Shown here piece after piece: positions 26,144 through 34,879 of a DNA stretch of 64,000 bases. The notes beneath the pieces are model-generated. The model saw only the letters and a list, made by a program, of their open reading frames with translations. It searched no databases and had not been told where the DNA came from. Source of the stretch: Methylobacterium sp. AMS5 (GTDB lineage: Bacteria > Pseudomonadota > Alphaproteobacteria > Rhizobiales > Beijerinckiaceae); the NCBI RefSeq assembly GCF_001542815.1, contig NZ_CP006992.1, positions 5,213,501 through 5,277,500 on the forward strand. Reading direction: 5' to 3'. Numbering within the stretch: position 1 is the first letter of the stretch; each line of letters opens with the position of its first letter. A program made the translations under genes and the position numbers.

Positions 26144-26224
26144 GTTTCCGGGCAGGCGCGGCGATCAAGAGACGTTTCCCGCCCCTCGTTCGAGGGCCGG
26201 GCGTGACGGATGGAAAGACGGGCG

Positions 26225-26929
26225 ATGACGAGTGCGCACATCCTGATCGTCGAGGACGAGGAATCGCTGACGACCCTGCTGCGCTACAATCTCGAAGCGG
26301 AGGGGTTTCAAGTCGATGTCGCGGTTCGGGGCGACGAGGCCGACCTTCGCCTGCACGAGACGACGCCCGACCTCGTCCTCCTCGACTGGATGGTGCCGGG
26401 ACTCTCGGGGATCGAGCTGTGCCGGCGCATCCGGGCCCGCCGTGAGACCGAACGCTTGCCGGTCATCATGCTGACCGCCCGGGGCGAGGAGACCGACCGC
26501 GTGCGCGGCCTCTCGACCGGCGCCGACGACTACGTCGTCAAGCCGTTCTCCGTGCCGGAACTGCTCGCCCGCGTCCGTGCGCTCCTGCGCCGCGCCAAGC
26601 CCACCCACGTCTCCGACATGCTCGTGGCCGGAGACATCGAGCTCGACCGCGTCAGCCATCGCATCCGCCGGCAGGGCCGCGAGATCCATCTCGGACCGAC
26701 CGAATTCAAGCTGCTCGAATACCTGATGCAGAGCCCCGGCCGGGTCTTCTCGCGGGAGCAGTTGCTCGACGGTGTGTGGGGCCACGACGTCTACATCGAC
26801 GAGCGCACGGTCGATGTTCATGTCGGCCGCCTGCGCAAGGCGATCAACCGCCCGCGCCAGAGCGACCCGATCCGCACCGTGCGCGGCTCCGGCTACTCGT
26901 TCGACGAGATGTTCGCCGGAGCGGAGTGA
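26225..26929 (+). CDS. phoB: Phosphate regulon response regulator PhoB
   Basis: A 234-residue OmpR-type regulator. The receiver domain (residues 4-120) has the acidic pocket EDE (10-12), the phospho-acceptor Asp54 in LLDWMVPG and the conserved Lys in VVKPF. The C-terminal winged helix (about 130-232) ends with the RTVDVHVGRLRKAI recognition helix and VRGSGYSFDE. ATG 26225 has GGAAAG at 7-nt spacing; ATG 26210 would add five residues. PhoB is expected to bind the Pho boxes at 21148. The cognate phoR kinase is not in this window. Confidence 0.93.
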   Translation: MTSAHILIVEDEESLTTLLRYNLEAEGFQVDVAVRGDEADLRLHETTPDLVLLDWMVPGLSGIELCRRIRARRETERLPVIMLTARGEETDRVRGLSTGADDYVVKPFSVPELLARVRALLRRAKPTHVSDMLVAGDIELDRVSHRIRRQGREIHLGPTEFKLLEYLMQSPGRVFSREQLLDGVWGHDVYIDERTVDVHVGRLRKAINRPRQSDPIRTVRGSGYSFDEMFAGAE

Positions 26930-27157
26930 AACGGTTTCCGTCCCATGACCGGGTGAGCTCTATCGCCCAGCGTGCGGCGTTTGAGGAGGGCACCCCTCGC
27001 GCCAGCGCGGTGGGATCCCGCCGAAGTCCAAATCCGCCATCCCGAAGGGATCAACCGGATTTGGTATGAGGCGCGGTTTTGCGGGTCGGGCAACGCCCGT
27101 CACCGCTCGGCAAACGCCCGTCATCGCGGGCGTGCCCGGACGTGCTCCTCGACGTTT

Positions 27158-27697
27158 CTAGCGGAAGCCGGCGACGCGGCGGTCGCGCTTGCGCTCGGCG
27201 GCCGGCTGATAGGCGATCTGCGCGTGCTGGGTGCAGTACGGGAGGCCCGTGATCGCGCGGCCGCCGCAGAAACGGAAGTCCGGAGAGGTCGGGTCGCCCA
27301 TCGGCCAGCGGCACATCGACTCGCGCAGGTCCATGATGGTGACCCGCTCGGAAACCGCGAGGGCCACCGGCTCCGGAGCAGGCTTCGACGGCAGCGGGAA
27401 GTCCGGTACGGGCCTGTGCGCCACGATCGCGGGCGGTTCCGGCAGCGTCGGCTCCTCGACGACCAAGACCTCCATCTCGACCTCGGCGGCCAATCCCTCC
27501 CGGCGACGTCCCTGCGACGCCGCCCCCATCGATTTGACGCGACCGGAGAGGCCGAGGCGATGCACCTTGCCGATGACCGCGTTGCGCGAGACGCCACCGA
27601 TCTGGAGGGCGATCTGGCTGGCGCTCAGGCCGTCGTCCCACAGGCGACGAAGCAGCTCCACGCGCTCATCCGTCCAGCTCGGGACCGCTTCCGTCAT
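27158..27697 (-). CDS. gcrA: Cell-cycle regulator GcrA
   Basis: A 179-residue GcrA-type regulator. The N-terminal helix-turn-helix region (WTDERVELLRRLWDDGLSA, then SQIALQIGGVSRNAVIGKV, residues 8-45) is highly conserved. A variable linker follows, and the C-terminal part has CRWPMGDP, FRFCGG and YCTQHAQIAY. GcrA works with sigma70 at promoters with CcrM-methylated GANTC sites to activate cell-cycle genes in alphaproteobacteria. ATG 27697 gives the normal length; the longer frame upstream is not conserved-looking. It is monocistronic, with a 510-bp divergent gap to the eipB-family gene. Confidence 0.93.
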   Translation of the reverse strand: MTEAVPSWTDERVELLRRLWDDGLSASQIALQIGGVSRNAVIGKVHRLGLSGRVKSMGAASQGRRREGLAAEVEMEVLVVEEPTLPEPPAIVAHRPVPDFPLPSKPAPEPVALAVSERVTIMDLRESMCRWPMGDPTSPDFRFCGGRAITGLPYCTQHAQIAYQPAAERKRDRRVAGFR

Positions 27698-28207
27698 TGT
27701 CCCCTCCACGTCGAAACATCCTTGAGCGCGAGACCGGGCGACAGCGCGGCGCTGCAGCCGCGCATGGCGACAACAGGCATGGCCAGGGCCCGCGATCCGG
27801 CCCTGCACATGTCGGTTAACAGACGCCAAAGATGCCGTTGGCGACGCTGTGGAGACTACAGGACAGCTCGACCGCGGAGCAAGGGTCCGCGCGTCTCACG
27901 GTCCGGTTTCCCCCGGCAATCAGACCGTGCGACGCCGGAACCGATCGGACCTGATGGTCCCACGAGCGAATCCTGCGCCACCCGTTAACGCGTTGCGTAA
28001 ACTTGGTCTTTTTCGCGCATGCGGATGGGGCGAGGGCTGGCTTGCCGGGCTGCCGGGCGGTTGCGCGGACGGACGAGATGTTCGCTGTCGCGTCGGGAGC
28101 GCGATCGAAAAAGATTGTCCGGACGGACGGGATGACTATGTGACGGACGTCATCCGCCGGCCTGCCGCCGGTGGACAACCGACCGTGAGCGGATTTTGGG
28201 AGATCGC
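27698..28207. other. Long divergent intergenic region gcrA/eipB family
   Basis: 510 bp between two divergent genes. No convincing ORF is present. It includes one GAATC (GANTC class, CcrM methylation target) at 27968-27972 and an AT-richer patch with GTTAACGCGTTGCGTAAAC around 27983-28003. Promoters for both genes are expected here but none can be placed with confidence. Confidence 0.4.
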
Positions 28208-29074
28208 ATGCGACTGCGCCTCGCGCCGGCCCTTTTCCTCCTTGCCGCGATGCCGGGAAGCGCGATGGCCGCGGGGCCCGCTGCGCCGGTTCCGAACGAG
28301 GCCGCCATCCGGCTTGCCAACCACCGCGCGGTCTACGATCTGTCGTTGGCGCGCTCGGAGGGGACGCGAGCCGTCGAGGGCGTTCGCGGGCGCATCGTCA
28401 TCGATTTCTCGGGCGACGCCTGCCGCGGCTACACCATGCAGACGCGTCAGGTGACGATGCTCGATTCCGGCGAGTCCGGCGACCGCACCTCGGATCTGCG
28501 CAGCACCACCTTCGAGAACGGCGACGGCAAGAGCTTCCGCTTCCGCACCACGACCATCCTCAACAATGCGCCCTCCCCGGCCGTCGACGGGACGGCGGAG
28601 GCGGCCGATGCGCTCAAGGTGAAGCTCAAGGAGCCCAAGCGCGACCAGTTCCAGGCCGAGGGTCCGGTCCTGTTTCCGATCCACCACATGATCCGCCTGA
28701 TCGAGGCGGCCAAGGCGGGTGAGACGACGGTCTCGGCCAAGGTGTTCGACGGCTCGGATGACGGGCGCAAGGTCTACGACACGCTGGCCATCATCGGCCG
28801 CCCGAATGCCGCGCCCGCCGCCGACACCGAGCGCGACAAGCCGCTGCGCGAGGGCGTTCACGGCACCCTGCGCCGGTGGCCGGTCACGCTGAGCTACTTC
28901 ACCGCCGGCGTGGGTGAGCGCACGCCGATCTACACTCTTACCTTCGACCTCTACGAGGACGGCGTCAGCGGGCGGCTGCACCTCGATTACGGGGATTTCG
29001 CCATCGACGGGAATCTGACGCGGCTCGACCTCGCCAAAGCCGACCCGAAGGCCGAGGCCGGCTGCAAGAAGTAG
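28208..29074 (+). CDS. eipB: EipB-family (DUF1849) periplasmic protein
   Basis: A 288-residue periplasmic protein of the DUF1849/EipB family, involved in cell-envelope integrity in Brucella. A signal peptide (LAPALFLLAAMPGSAMAA) precedes a beta-spiral domain. Conserved stretches include ANHRAVYDLSL, GRIVIDFSGDACRGYTMQ and PIHHMIRLIEAAKAG. Cys72 and the C-terminal Cys286 (AGCKK) are the two residues expected to form the family's disulfide bridge. ATG 28208 follows GGGAG by 5 nt. It converges on dinB. Confidence 0.88.
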   Translation: MRLRLAPALFLLAAMPGSAMAAGPAAPVPNEAAIRLANHRAVYDLSLARSEGTRAVEGVRGRIVIDFSGDACRGYTMQTRQVTMLDSGESGDRTSDLRSTTFENGDGKSFRFRTTTILNNAPSPAVDGTAEAADALKVKLKEPKRDQFQAEGPVLFPIHHMIRLIEAAKAGETTVSAKVFDGSDDGRKVYDTLAIIGRPNAAPAADTERDKPLREGVHGTLRRWPVTLSYFTAGVGERTPIYTLTFDLYEDGVSGRLHLDYGDFAIDGNLTRLDLAKADPKAEAGCKK

Positions 29075-29084
29075 CCGCCGCGCT

Positions 29085-30362
29085 TCAGGTGCGCCGCCGC
29101 TCCGGCTCGCCGGTGAAGACGAGGCCGCGCTGGATCGCGGCATTGCCGAACTTTTCCCGCAGCCGGTCGAGCGCCGCCTCGCGGCGGGCGACGCGCTCGA
29201 TGCCCTGATCGGCGAGATCGCCGCGGTCGGCGTGGATCGCGCCGCAGAGATCGCCGCCGCCGATGCCGATCAACCGGAAGGCCGTGCCGTCGCAGGCCGC
29301 CCGCAGCATCGGCTCGCCCTCCCGGAAGAGCCGGTCGGCGAGTTGGGTGGGTTTCAGGCCGCCGCGGGTGCGGGTGCGCAGCCGGAAGCGGGCGTCCTTC
29401 AGCTTCAGCGTGACGCTGCCGGCGGCGAGTTCCGCCCGCTTGAGCCGTGCCGACACCTTTTCGCAGAGCTGCCAGAGGATCGGCCGCAGATCCTCGAACC
29501 GGGTGAGATCGGTCGAAAAGGTCGTCTCGGACGAGACGCTCTTGGCTTCCCGGGTCGGGCGCACCGGCCGCCGGTCCCGGCCGGCGGCGAGATCGATGAG
29601 ACGCAGCGCATCCCGTCCGAGAGAGGCTTGGAGACGCACCGGATCGGCGCGTGCGATGTCGCCGACGCGGTGGATGTTGAGTGAAGCGAGGCGGTTTCGC
29701 GCGCTCTCGCCGATGCCGGGCAGGATACCGACCGGCTTGTCGGCGAGGAACGTCGCGGCGTCCTCGCCTGCGATGATCGAGAAGCCGCGCGGCTTGTCGA
29801 GGTCCGAGGCGATCTTGGCCAGGAACTTGTTGTCGGACAGACCCACCGACACGGTGATGCCGACCTCCGCCTCGACCCGTGCGGCGAAGCGGGCGAGCGT
29901 GAGTGCCGGGCTCGTCCCGTGCAGGCGCTCGGTGCCGGAGAGATCGAGGAACGCCTCGTCGATGGAGACGGGCTCCACCAGCGGCGTGAGCGCCAGCATC
30001 ATCGCCCGCACCTCGCGCCCGACGCGGGCGTACTTCTCCATATCCGGCCGCAGCACCGTGGCGTCGGGACAGCGCTTTAACGCCTCGAACATCGGCATCG
30101 CCGAGCGCACGCCGGAGATCCGGGCGAGATAGCAGGCGGTGGAGACGACGCCGCGCTTGCCCCCGCCGATGATGAGCGGCTTGTCGCGCAAGGACGGGTC
30201 GTCGCGCTTCTCGATCCCCGCGTAGAAGGCGTCGCAATCGACGTGGGCGATGCTCAAGGTGTCGCGGGCCGCGTGCGACAGCAGGCGCGGCGAGCCGCAT
30301 CCGCGGCAGCGCAGTGCGCCGGCGGCTTGCATCGTCAGACAATCGCGGCAGAAGGGTCTCAC
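29085..30362 (-). CDS. dinB: DNA polymerase IV with N-terminal Cys4 segment
   Basis: A 425-residue Y-family translesion polymerase. GTG 30362 is chosen because GAGG lies about 8 nt upstream and the extra N-terminus carries a CxxC...CxxC zinc-ribbon-like segment (Cys5, Cys8, Cys19, Cys22), a layout found in many Rhizobiales DinB proteins. Catalytic carboxylates are in HVDCDAFYA (about 40-47) and in VSIDEAFLD. The HhH region is in PVGILPGIGESARNRLASLNI, and the little-finger domain carries ETTFSTDLTRFEDL. It copies past damaged bases with low fidelity. Confidence 0.93.
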   Translation of the reverse strand: MRPFCRDCLTMQAAGALRCRGCGSPRLLSHAARDTLSIAHVDCDAFYAGIEKRDDPSLRDKPLIIGGGKRGVVSTACYLARISGVRSAMPMFEALKRCPDATVLRPDMEKYARVGREVRAMMLALTPLVEPVSIDEAFLDLSGTERLHGTSPALTLARFAARVEAEVGITVSVGLSDNKFLAKIASDLDKPRGFSIIAGEDAATFLADKPVGILPGIGESARNRLASLNIHRVGDIARADPVRLQASLGRDALRLIDLAAGRDRRPVRPTREAKSVSSETTFSTDLTRFEDLRPILWQLCEKVSARLKRAELAAGSVTLKLKDARFRLRTRTRGGLKPTQLADRLFREGEPMLRAACDGTAFRLIGIGGGDLCGAIHADRGDLADQGIERVARREAALDRLREKFGNAAIQRGLVFTGEPERRRT

Positions 30363-30418
30363 GTCGAAAACCTCGCCCGACCTTTGCCGGGCTGATCCGG
30401 GCGAGTCAGGTTGTACGA

Positions 30419-31312
30419 ATGTCCGGAGCCGCCGACCAGGGTTCTGCCGCGCGTCATCCCACGCCGAATCCCGATGCAGCGCCTCTGCGCATCCTCGTCC
30501 TCGGCGGCACCACCGAGGCCAGCGCGCTCGTCGCCGGGCTGGCGCGGGAGCCGGATGTCTCGGTGACGCTGTCGCTGGCCGGCCGCACCGCCGCGCCGCG
30601 GCCCGAACCGGTGCCGACCCGGATCGGCGGGTTCGGCGGTACGGAGGGGTTGGCGCGGTGGCTTGTCGGGAACGGCATTGAGGTGGTGATCGACGCGACC
30701 CACCCGTTCGCCGCGCAGATCTCGGCCAATGCGGCCGAGGCGTGCAGAGCCGTCGCGGTGCCTCTGCTCGCGGTGCGTCGCCCGGCCTGGGAGCGCGCGC
30801 CCGGCGACGACTGGATCGCGGCCGCGAACGTGCCGGCCTGTCTTGACGCGCTCGGGGCCGCACCGAGAACGGTGTTCCTCACCATCGGCCGACAGGAACT
30901 CGCCGCCTTCGCCCGCGCGCCGCAGCACGCTTATGTCGTGCGCACCATCGAGCCGGTCGGCGACGCGCTGCCGGTGCCGAACCTCGTCACCGTCAGCGCC
31001 CGCGGCCCCTTCACGCTGGCGGACGAGATCCGCTTCATGCGCGAGGCGCGAATCGAGGTGCTGGTGACGAAGAATTCCGGCGGCGCGGCGACCTATCCGA
31101 AAATCGAGGCGGCGCGCCGGCTCGGCCTTCCCGTGGTGATCGTCGACCGCCCCGCCCTGCCGGATGTGCCCGCCATCCCCGATGCCGCGGGTGCGCTTGC
31201 CTGGCTGATGGCACGGCGCAGCGAGCGCAGAGCGCCGCAAGAGTGCCTCACGAAACGCCCGATCACCGATCGTCTCCGTTCTGGGCACGGCGGCGCAGCG
31301 GAAGTTTTGTGA
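30419..31312 (+). CDS. cobK: Precorrin-6A reductase
   Basis: A 297-residue NADPH-dependent reductase of aerobic cobalamin (corrin ring) synthesis, converting precorrin-6A to dihydro-precorrin-6. The Rossmann motif [17 protein letters not shown] (about 25-41) and the [14 protein letters not shown] segment are diagnostic; [19 protein letters not shown] closes the fold. Length is about 40 residues over the usual. The last 23 residues (from ECLTKRP to the stop) are encoded inside repeat R2 copy a, so the original C-terminus was probably replaced when the repeat inserted. ATG 30419 is the likely start. cobQ follows, about 80 bp downstream. Confidence 0.93.
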   Translation: MSGAADQGSAARHPTPNPDAAPLRILVLGGTTEASALVAGLAREPDVSVTLSLAGRTAAPRPEPVPTRIGGFGGTEGLARWLVGNGIEVVIDATHPFAAQISANAAEACRAVAVPLLAVRRPAWERAPGDDWIAAANVPACLDALGAAPRTVFLTIGRQELAAFARAPQHAYVVRTIEPVGDALPVPNLVTVSARGPFTLADEIRFMREARIEVLVTKNSGGAATYPKIEAARRLGLPVVIVDRPALPDVPAIPDAAGALAWLMARRSERRAPQECLTKRPITDRLRSGHGGAAEVL

Positions 31313-31319
31313 GAGACAC
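31241..31319 (+). repeat. Dispersed palindromic repeat R2, copy a
   Basis: A 79-bp element whose arms, CCTCACGAAACGCCCGATCA at the left and AAGTTTTGTGAGAGACAC at the right, surround CACCGATCGTCTCCG and CACGGCGGCGCAG. It is the copy that overlaps coding sequence: the reading frame of cobK continues through it to a TGA at 31310-31312. Confidence 0.85.
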
Positions 31320-31391
31320 GCAATCGGCTCGACGCCGCCCGGCCCCGATGCCATGCAGCGGGATGCCCGCGCCTCGACCGAAGAACCACCG

Positions 31392-32849
31392 ATGACCCGC
31401 GCCCTGATGCTCCAGGGGACCGGATCCGATGTCGGCAAGTCGCTGCTGGTGGCCGGCCTCGCCCGTGCCTTCACCCGGCGCGGCCTGACGGTGCGTCCGT
31501 TCAAGCCGCAGAACATGTCGAACAACGCCGCCGTCACCGCCGATGGCGGCGAGATCGGCCGGGCCCAGGCGCTCCAGGCCCGCGCCGCGCGGGTCGCGCC
31601 CTCGGTCCACATGAACCCGGTCCTCCTGAAGCCGCAGAGCGAGGTCGGCGCGCAGGTGGTGGTGCAGGGGCGGATGATCGGCACCGCGCGGGCACGGGAG
31701 TACCAAACCTGGAAGCCGCGCCTGATGGCCTCCGTGCTCGACAGCTTCGAGCGGCTGCGCAGCGAGGCGGACATCGTGCTCGTGGAGGGCGCGGGCTCGC
31801 CGGCCGAGGTGAACCTGCGGCAGGGCGACATTGCCAATATGGGTTTTGCCCGGGCGACGGGAACGCCGGTGGTGCTCGTCGGCGACATCGATCGGGGCGG
31901 CGTCATCGCCAGCCTCGTCGGCACGCAGGCGGTGCTGGAGCCCGACGATGCGGCGATGATCCGCGGCTTCATCGTCAACCGCTTTCGCGGCGACCCGACG
32001 CTGTTTGCCGACGGCATGGCCCTGATCGCCGCGCGCACCGGCTGGTCCCCGCTCGGCCTCGTGCCGTTCTTTGCCGATGCCGGCCGCCTGCCGCCGGAGG
32101 ATGCGGTGGCGCTCGATGCCCCTCAAGCGCCCCGCGACGGCGCCTTGCCGCTGATCGCGGTGCTGCGCTTTCCGCACATCGCCAATTTTGACGACCTCGA
32201 CCCGCTGCGGCAGGAGCCTGGCGTCGCCGTGACCTTCGTGCCGCCCGGCGAGCCCGTCCCGGCGGACGCCGATCTCATCATCCTTCCGGGCTCCAAGACC
32301 ACGATCGACGATCTCGAATGTCTGCGCGCGGAAGGATGGGACATCGATATCCGCGCCCATCTGCGCCGCGGCCGTCGCGTGCTCGGGCTGTGCGGCGGCT
32401 ACCAGATGCTCGGCCGCTCCATCGCCGATCCGCAGGGAATCGAGGGTGCGCCGCGTGACGTGCCGGGTCTCGGTCTCCTCGACGTCGAGACGGTGATGAC
32501 GGGCGAGAAGCGCCTCGTCGCCGCCACCGGCACGACGCTCGCGGATGGCGCGCCGTTCTCCGGCTACGAGATGCATGTCGGCGATACGACCGGGCCGGAC
32601 ACCGCCCGACCCCTGCTGCGCCTGGCCGACGGGCGGGTCGACGGTGCCGTCTCAGGCGATGGGCTCGTGACCGGCACCTATGTCCACGGCCTGTTCGCCG
32701 ACGACCACCAACGCGCGGCCTGGCTCGCCCGGCTCGGCGCCGCGCCCGGCCTCACCCGCTACGAGGCCGGCATCGAAGAGGTGCTCGACCGCTTCGCCGA
32801 CCACCTCGAAGCGCATCTCGACTGCGACGGGCTGCTGCGCCTGCGCTGA
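31392..32849 (+). CDS. cobQ: Cobyric acid synthase
   Basis: A 485-residue glutamine-dependent amidotransferase amidating the b, d, e and g side chains of adenosyl-cobyrinate diamide. The N-terminal P-loop domain has [15 protein letters not shown] (about 5-19) and KPQNMSNNA. The C-terminal class I glutaminase domain has the nucleophilic Cys in [12 protein letters not shown] (about 331-342) and the His in [12 protein letters not shown] 31392 is followed by the conserved start; 13 upstream codons are in frame but dubious. It converges with cbiB, with 6 bp between the stops. Confidence 0.96.
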   Translation: MTRALMLQGTGSDVGKSLLVAGLARAFTRRGLTVRPFKPQNMSNNAAVTADGGEIGRAQALQARAARVAPSVHMNPVLLKPQSEVGAQVVVQGRMIGTARAREYQTWKPRLMASVLDSFERLRSEADIVLVEGAGSPAEVNLRQGDIANMGFARATGTPVVLVGDIDRGGVIASLVGTQAVLEPDDAAMIRGFIVNRFRGDPTLFADGMALIAARTGWSPLGLVPFFADAGRLPPEDAVALDAPQAPRDGALPLIAVLRFPHIANFDDLDPLRQEPGVAVTFVPPGEPVPADADLIILPGSKTTIDDLECLRAEGWDIDIRAHLRRGRRVLGLCGGYQMLGRSIADPQGIEGAPRDVPGLGLLDVETVMTGEKRLVAATGTTLADGAPFSGYEMHVGDTTGPDTARPLLRLADGRVDGAVSGDGLVTGTYVHGLFADDHQRAAWLARLGAAPGLTRYEAGIEEVLDRFADHLEAHLDCDGLLRLR

Positions 32850-32855
32850 GCGGCG

Positions 32856-33857
32856 CTACCGGCCGAAGGTGAGCCAGAGGCCGGTCCCGGCCGCGACCAG
32901 CGTGAATTGCAGCGCGCAGGCCGTCCGATAGAGCTTCAGCGCGCGCACGATGTCGTCGGGGTTGGCCTCGGCCCGCCCGTCGCCCATCCAGGCATCCTCG
33001 ACACGGGTGTCGCCGTAGATGCGTGGGCCCGCGAGCCGTAACCCCAATGCGCCGGCCATGGCCGCCTCGGGCCAGCCGGCATTGGGCGAGCGGTGGCGGC
33101 CCGCGTCGCGGCGGATTGCCCGCCACGCACCCGTCGCGGAGACATCCCGGCTCAGGGCCGCCGCCGCGATCAGCAGGAGGGCGGTGAGCCGCGAAGCGGG
33201 CAGGTTCACGAGGTCGTCGAGACGGGCGGAAGCCCAGCCGAACGCCTCGTAACGGGGGGTCCGGTGGCCGACCATGCTGTCGGCGGTGTTGATCGCCTTG
33301 TAGAGCGCGCCGCCCGTGAGCCCGCCGGCGCCGATCCAGAAGGCCGGCGCGACGATGCCGTCGGAAAAGTTCTCGGCGAGGCTCTCGATCGCGGCCCGGC
33401 ACACGGCCGCCTCGTCGAGGCTTTCAGGGTTTCGGCCGACGATCATCGACACGGCGGTGCGCCCCCCGGCCAGCCCCTCCGTCCGCAGGGCGGCGGAGAC
33501 ACGCCGGACATGGACGAACAGGCTGCGCTGCGCCGGCAGGCTCGCGGCGAGAATCGCGAGGACCATCAGGCCGAACCCATGGCCCGTGAGCGCGGCGAGC
33601 GCCGTCAGCCCCAGGGTGACGGCGGCCACCGTGGCGAGCAGCACGGTGAGAGCCAGGAGGCCGCCGAGCCGGCGCGTTCGCGGCGCGCCCCGGTTGAGCC
33701 CGCGTTCGAGCGCGGCGATCAGCCCGCCGATCCAGGTGACAGGATGGCCGAGCGCCCTGTAGAGGCGGTCCGGATAACCCGCCACGGCCTCGATCAGCAG
33801 GGCGAGGGCCAGGATGCCGAGGGTATCGGGCGGATGGGTCAGGGCGATCCAGGACAT
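32856..33857 (-). CDS. cbiB: Adenosylcobinamide-phosphate synthase CbiB/CobD
   Basis: A 333-residue integral membrane protein that attaches the aminopropanol arm to adenosylcobyric acid. Several TM helices are visible (LGILALALLIEAVAGYPDRL at the start; GLLALTVLLATVAAVTLGLTA). Conserved motifs include the GYPDRLYRALGHPVTWIG segment, SLAENFSDGIVAPAFW and the NTADSMVGHRTPRYEAFGWASARLDD stretch. Called CobD in the Pseudomonas denitrificans naming and CbiB in Salmonella. It diverges from cobC with 26 bp between the starts. Confidence 0.95.
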   Translation of the reverse strand: MSWIALTHPPDTLGILALALLIEAVAGYPDRLYRALGHPVTWIGGLIAALERGLNRGAPRTRRLGGLLALTVLLATVAAVTLGLTALAALTGHGFGLMVLAILAASLPAQRSLFVHVRRVSAALRTEGLAGGRTAVSMIVGRNPESLDEAAVCRAAIESLAENFSDGIVAPAFWIGAGGLTGGALYKAINTADSMVGHRTPRYEAFGWASARLDDLVNLPASRLTALLLIAAAALSRDVSATGAWRAIRRDAGRHRSPNAGWPEAAMAGALGLRLAGPRIYGDTRVEDAWMGDGRAEANPDDIVRALKLYRTACALQFTLVAAGTGLWLTFGR

Positions 33858-33883
33858 CGTTGGCAGGGTCGGTGCAGGGCGGG

Positions 33884-34879
33884 ATGGGCGGACGCGAGGT
33901 GCTGACGGACGGTTCGCGCGACGGGATTGCGCATGGCGGCGATCTCGACGCGGCCCGCCGGCTGTTTCCGGGGGCGCCCGAGCCGTGGATCGACCTTTCC
34001 ACCGGTATCAACCCGGTGCCCTATCCGCTGCCGCCCCTCATAGCCAGTGCCCTTTACCGCCTGCCCTCCCCCGCCGACCTTGCCCGGCTCAAATCCGCGG
34101 CAGTGGCGGCCTACGGCGCGCCGGGTCCGGACCATGTCGTCGCCGCGCCCGGCACGCAGATCCTGATCGAGACCCTGCCGCGGCTCCTGCCGCCCTCCCG
34201 CGTCGCGGTGGTCGGCCCGACCTATGCCGAGCACGCCGCCGCCTGGACCCGCTCCGGCCATACGGTGCGGATGGTGACCGACGCGCGCGAGGTCGAGGGG
34301 GCTGAGGTCGTGGTGGCGGTCAGCCCCAACAATCCCGACGGGCGCGTGCTCTCGGCTGAGGCGCTGGCGCGCGTCGCCGGGGGAGGTCTCGTCGTGCTCG
34401 ATCAGGCCTTCGCCGATCTGGAACCCGTGGAGGCCGCGCGGCCGGGGCCCGGCCTCGTGATCCTGCGCTCGTTCGGCAAGACCTACGGACTCGCGGGCCT
34501 CCGGCTCGGCTTCGCGCTCACCGAGCCGGCGCTGGCGCGGCGCATCGAATCCGCCCTCGGTCCGTGGGCGGTCTCGGGCCCCGCCATCGCCGCAGGCTGC
34601 GCGGCGCTGCCGGATGCCGCGTGGCGCCGCGAAGCCGCCGCCGCCCGGGCGAAAGACGCAGGCCGCCTCGACCGGATGATCGGGCGGGCCGGCGGACGAA
34701 TCGTCGGCGGGACGGCCCTGTTCCGTACGGCGGATTTCCCGGACGGGCCCGGCCTGTTCCGGGCACTCGGCGAGGCCGGGATCTACCTGCGGCGCTTTGT
34801 CGAAGCGCCGGAGCGGCTGCGCTTCGGCCTGCCCCCGGACAAGGTGGCGTGGTGCCGCCTCTCGCGGGTGCTCAAGTAG
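33884..34879 (+). CDS. cobC: Threonine-phosphate decarboxylase-like aminotransferase CobC
   Basis: A 331-residue PLP-dependent fold-type I enzyme that makes the aminopropanol (phosphate) arm of cobalamin in the CobC/CobD pathway. HGGDLDAARRLFPGAPEPWIDLSTGINP at the start is typical. SPNNPDGRVL and the Schiff-base lysine in LRSFGKTYGLAGLRLGFAL (near residue 200) are visible. ATG 33884 is preferred; a TTG 24 bp upstream is possible but less likely. The stop overlaps the convergent MFS gene by 8 bp. The gene set cobK-cobQ-cbiB-cobC covers late ring and arm assembly only. Confidence 0.92.
   Translation: MGGREVLTDGSRDGIAHGGDLDAARRLFPGAPEPWIDLSTGINPVPYPLPPLIASALYRLPSPADLARLKSAAVAAYGAPGPDHVVAAPGTQILIETLPRLLPPSRVAVVGPTYAEHAAAWTRSGHTVRMVTDAREVEGAEVVVAVSPNNPDGRVLSAEALARVAGGGLVVLDQAFADLEPVEAARPGPGLVILRSFGKTYGLAGLRLGFALTEPALARRIESALGPWAVSGPAIAAGCAALPDAAWRREAAAARAKDAGRLDRMIGRAGGRIVGGTALFRTADFPDGPGLFRALGEAGIYLRRFVEAPERLRFGLPPDKVAWCRLSRVLK

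Noticed and set aside
30363..30418. Cobalamin riboswitch before cobK
   Set aside because: Only 56 bp separate the dinB start and the cobK start, too short for a B12 riboswitch, and no B12-box motif is seen.
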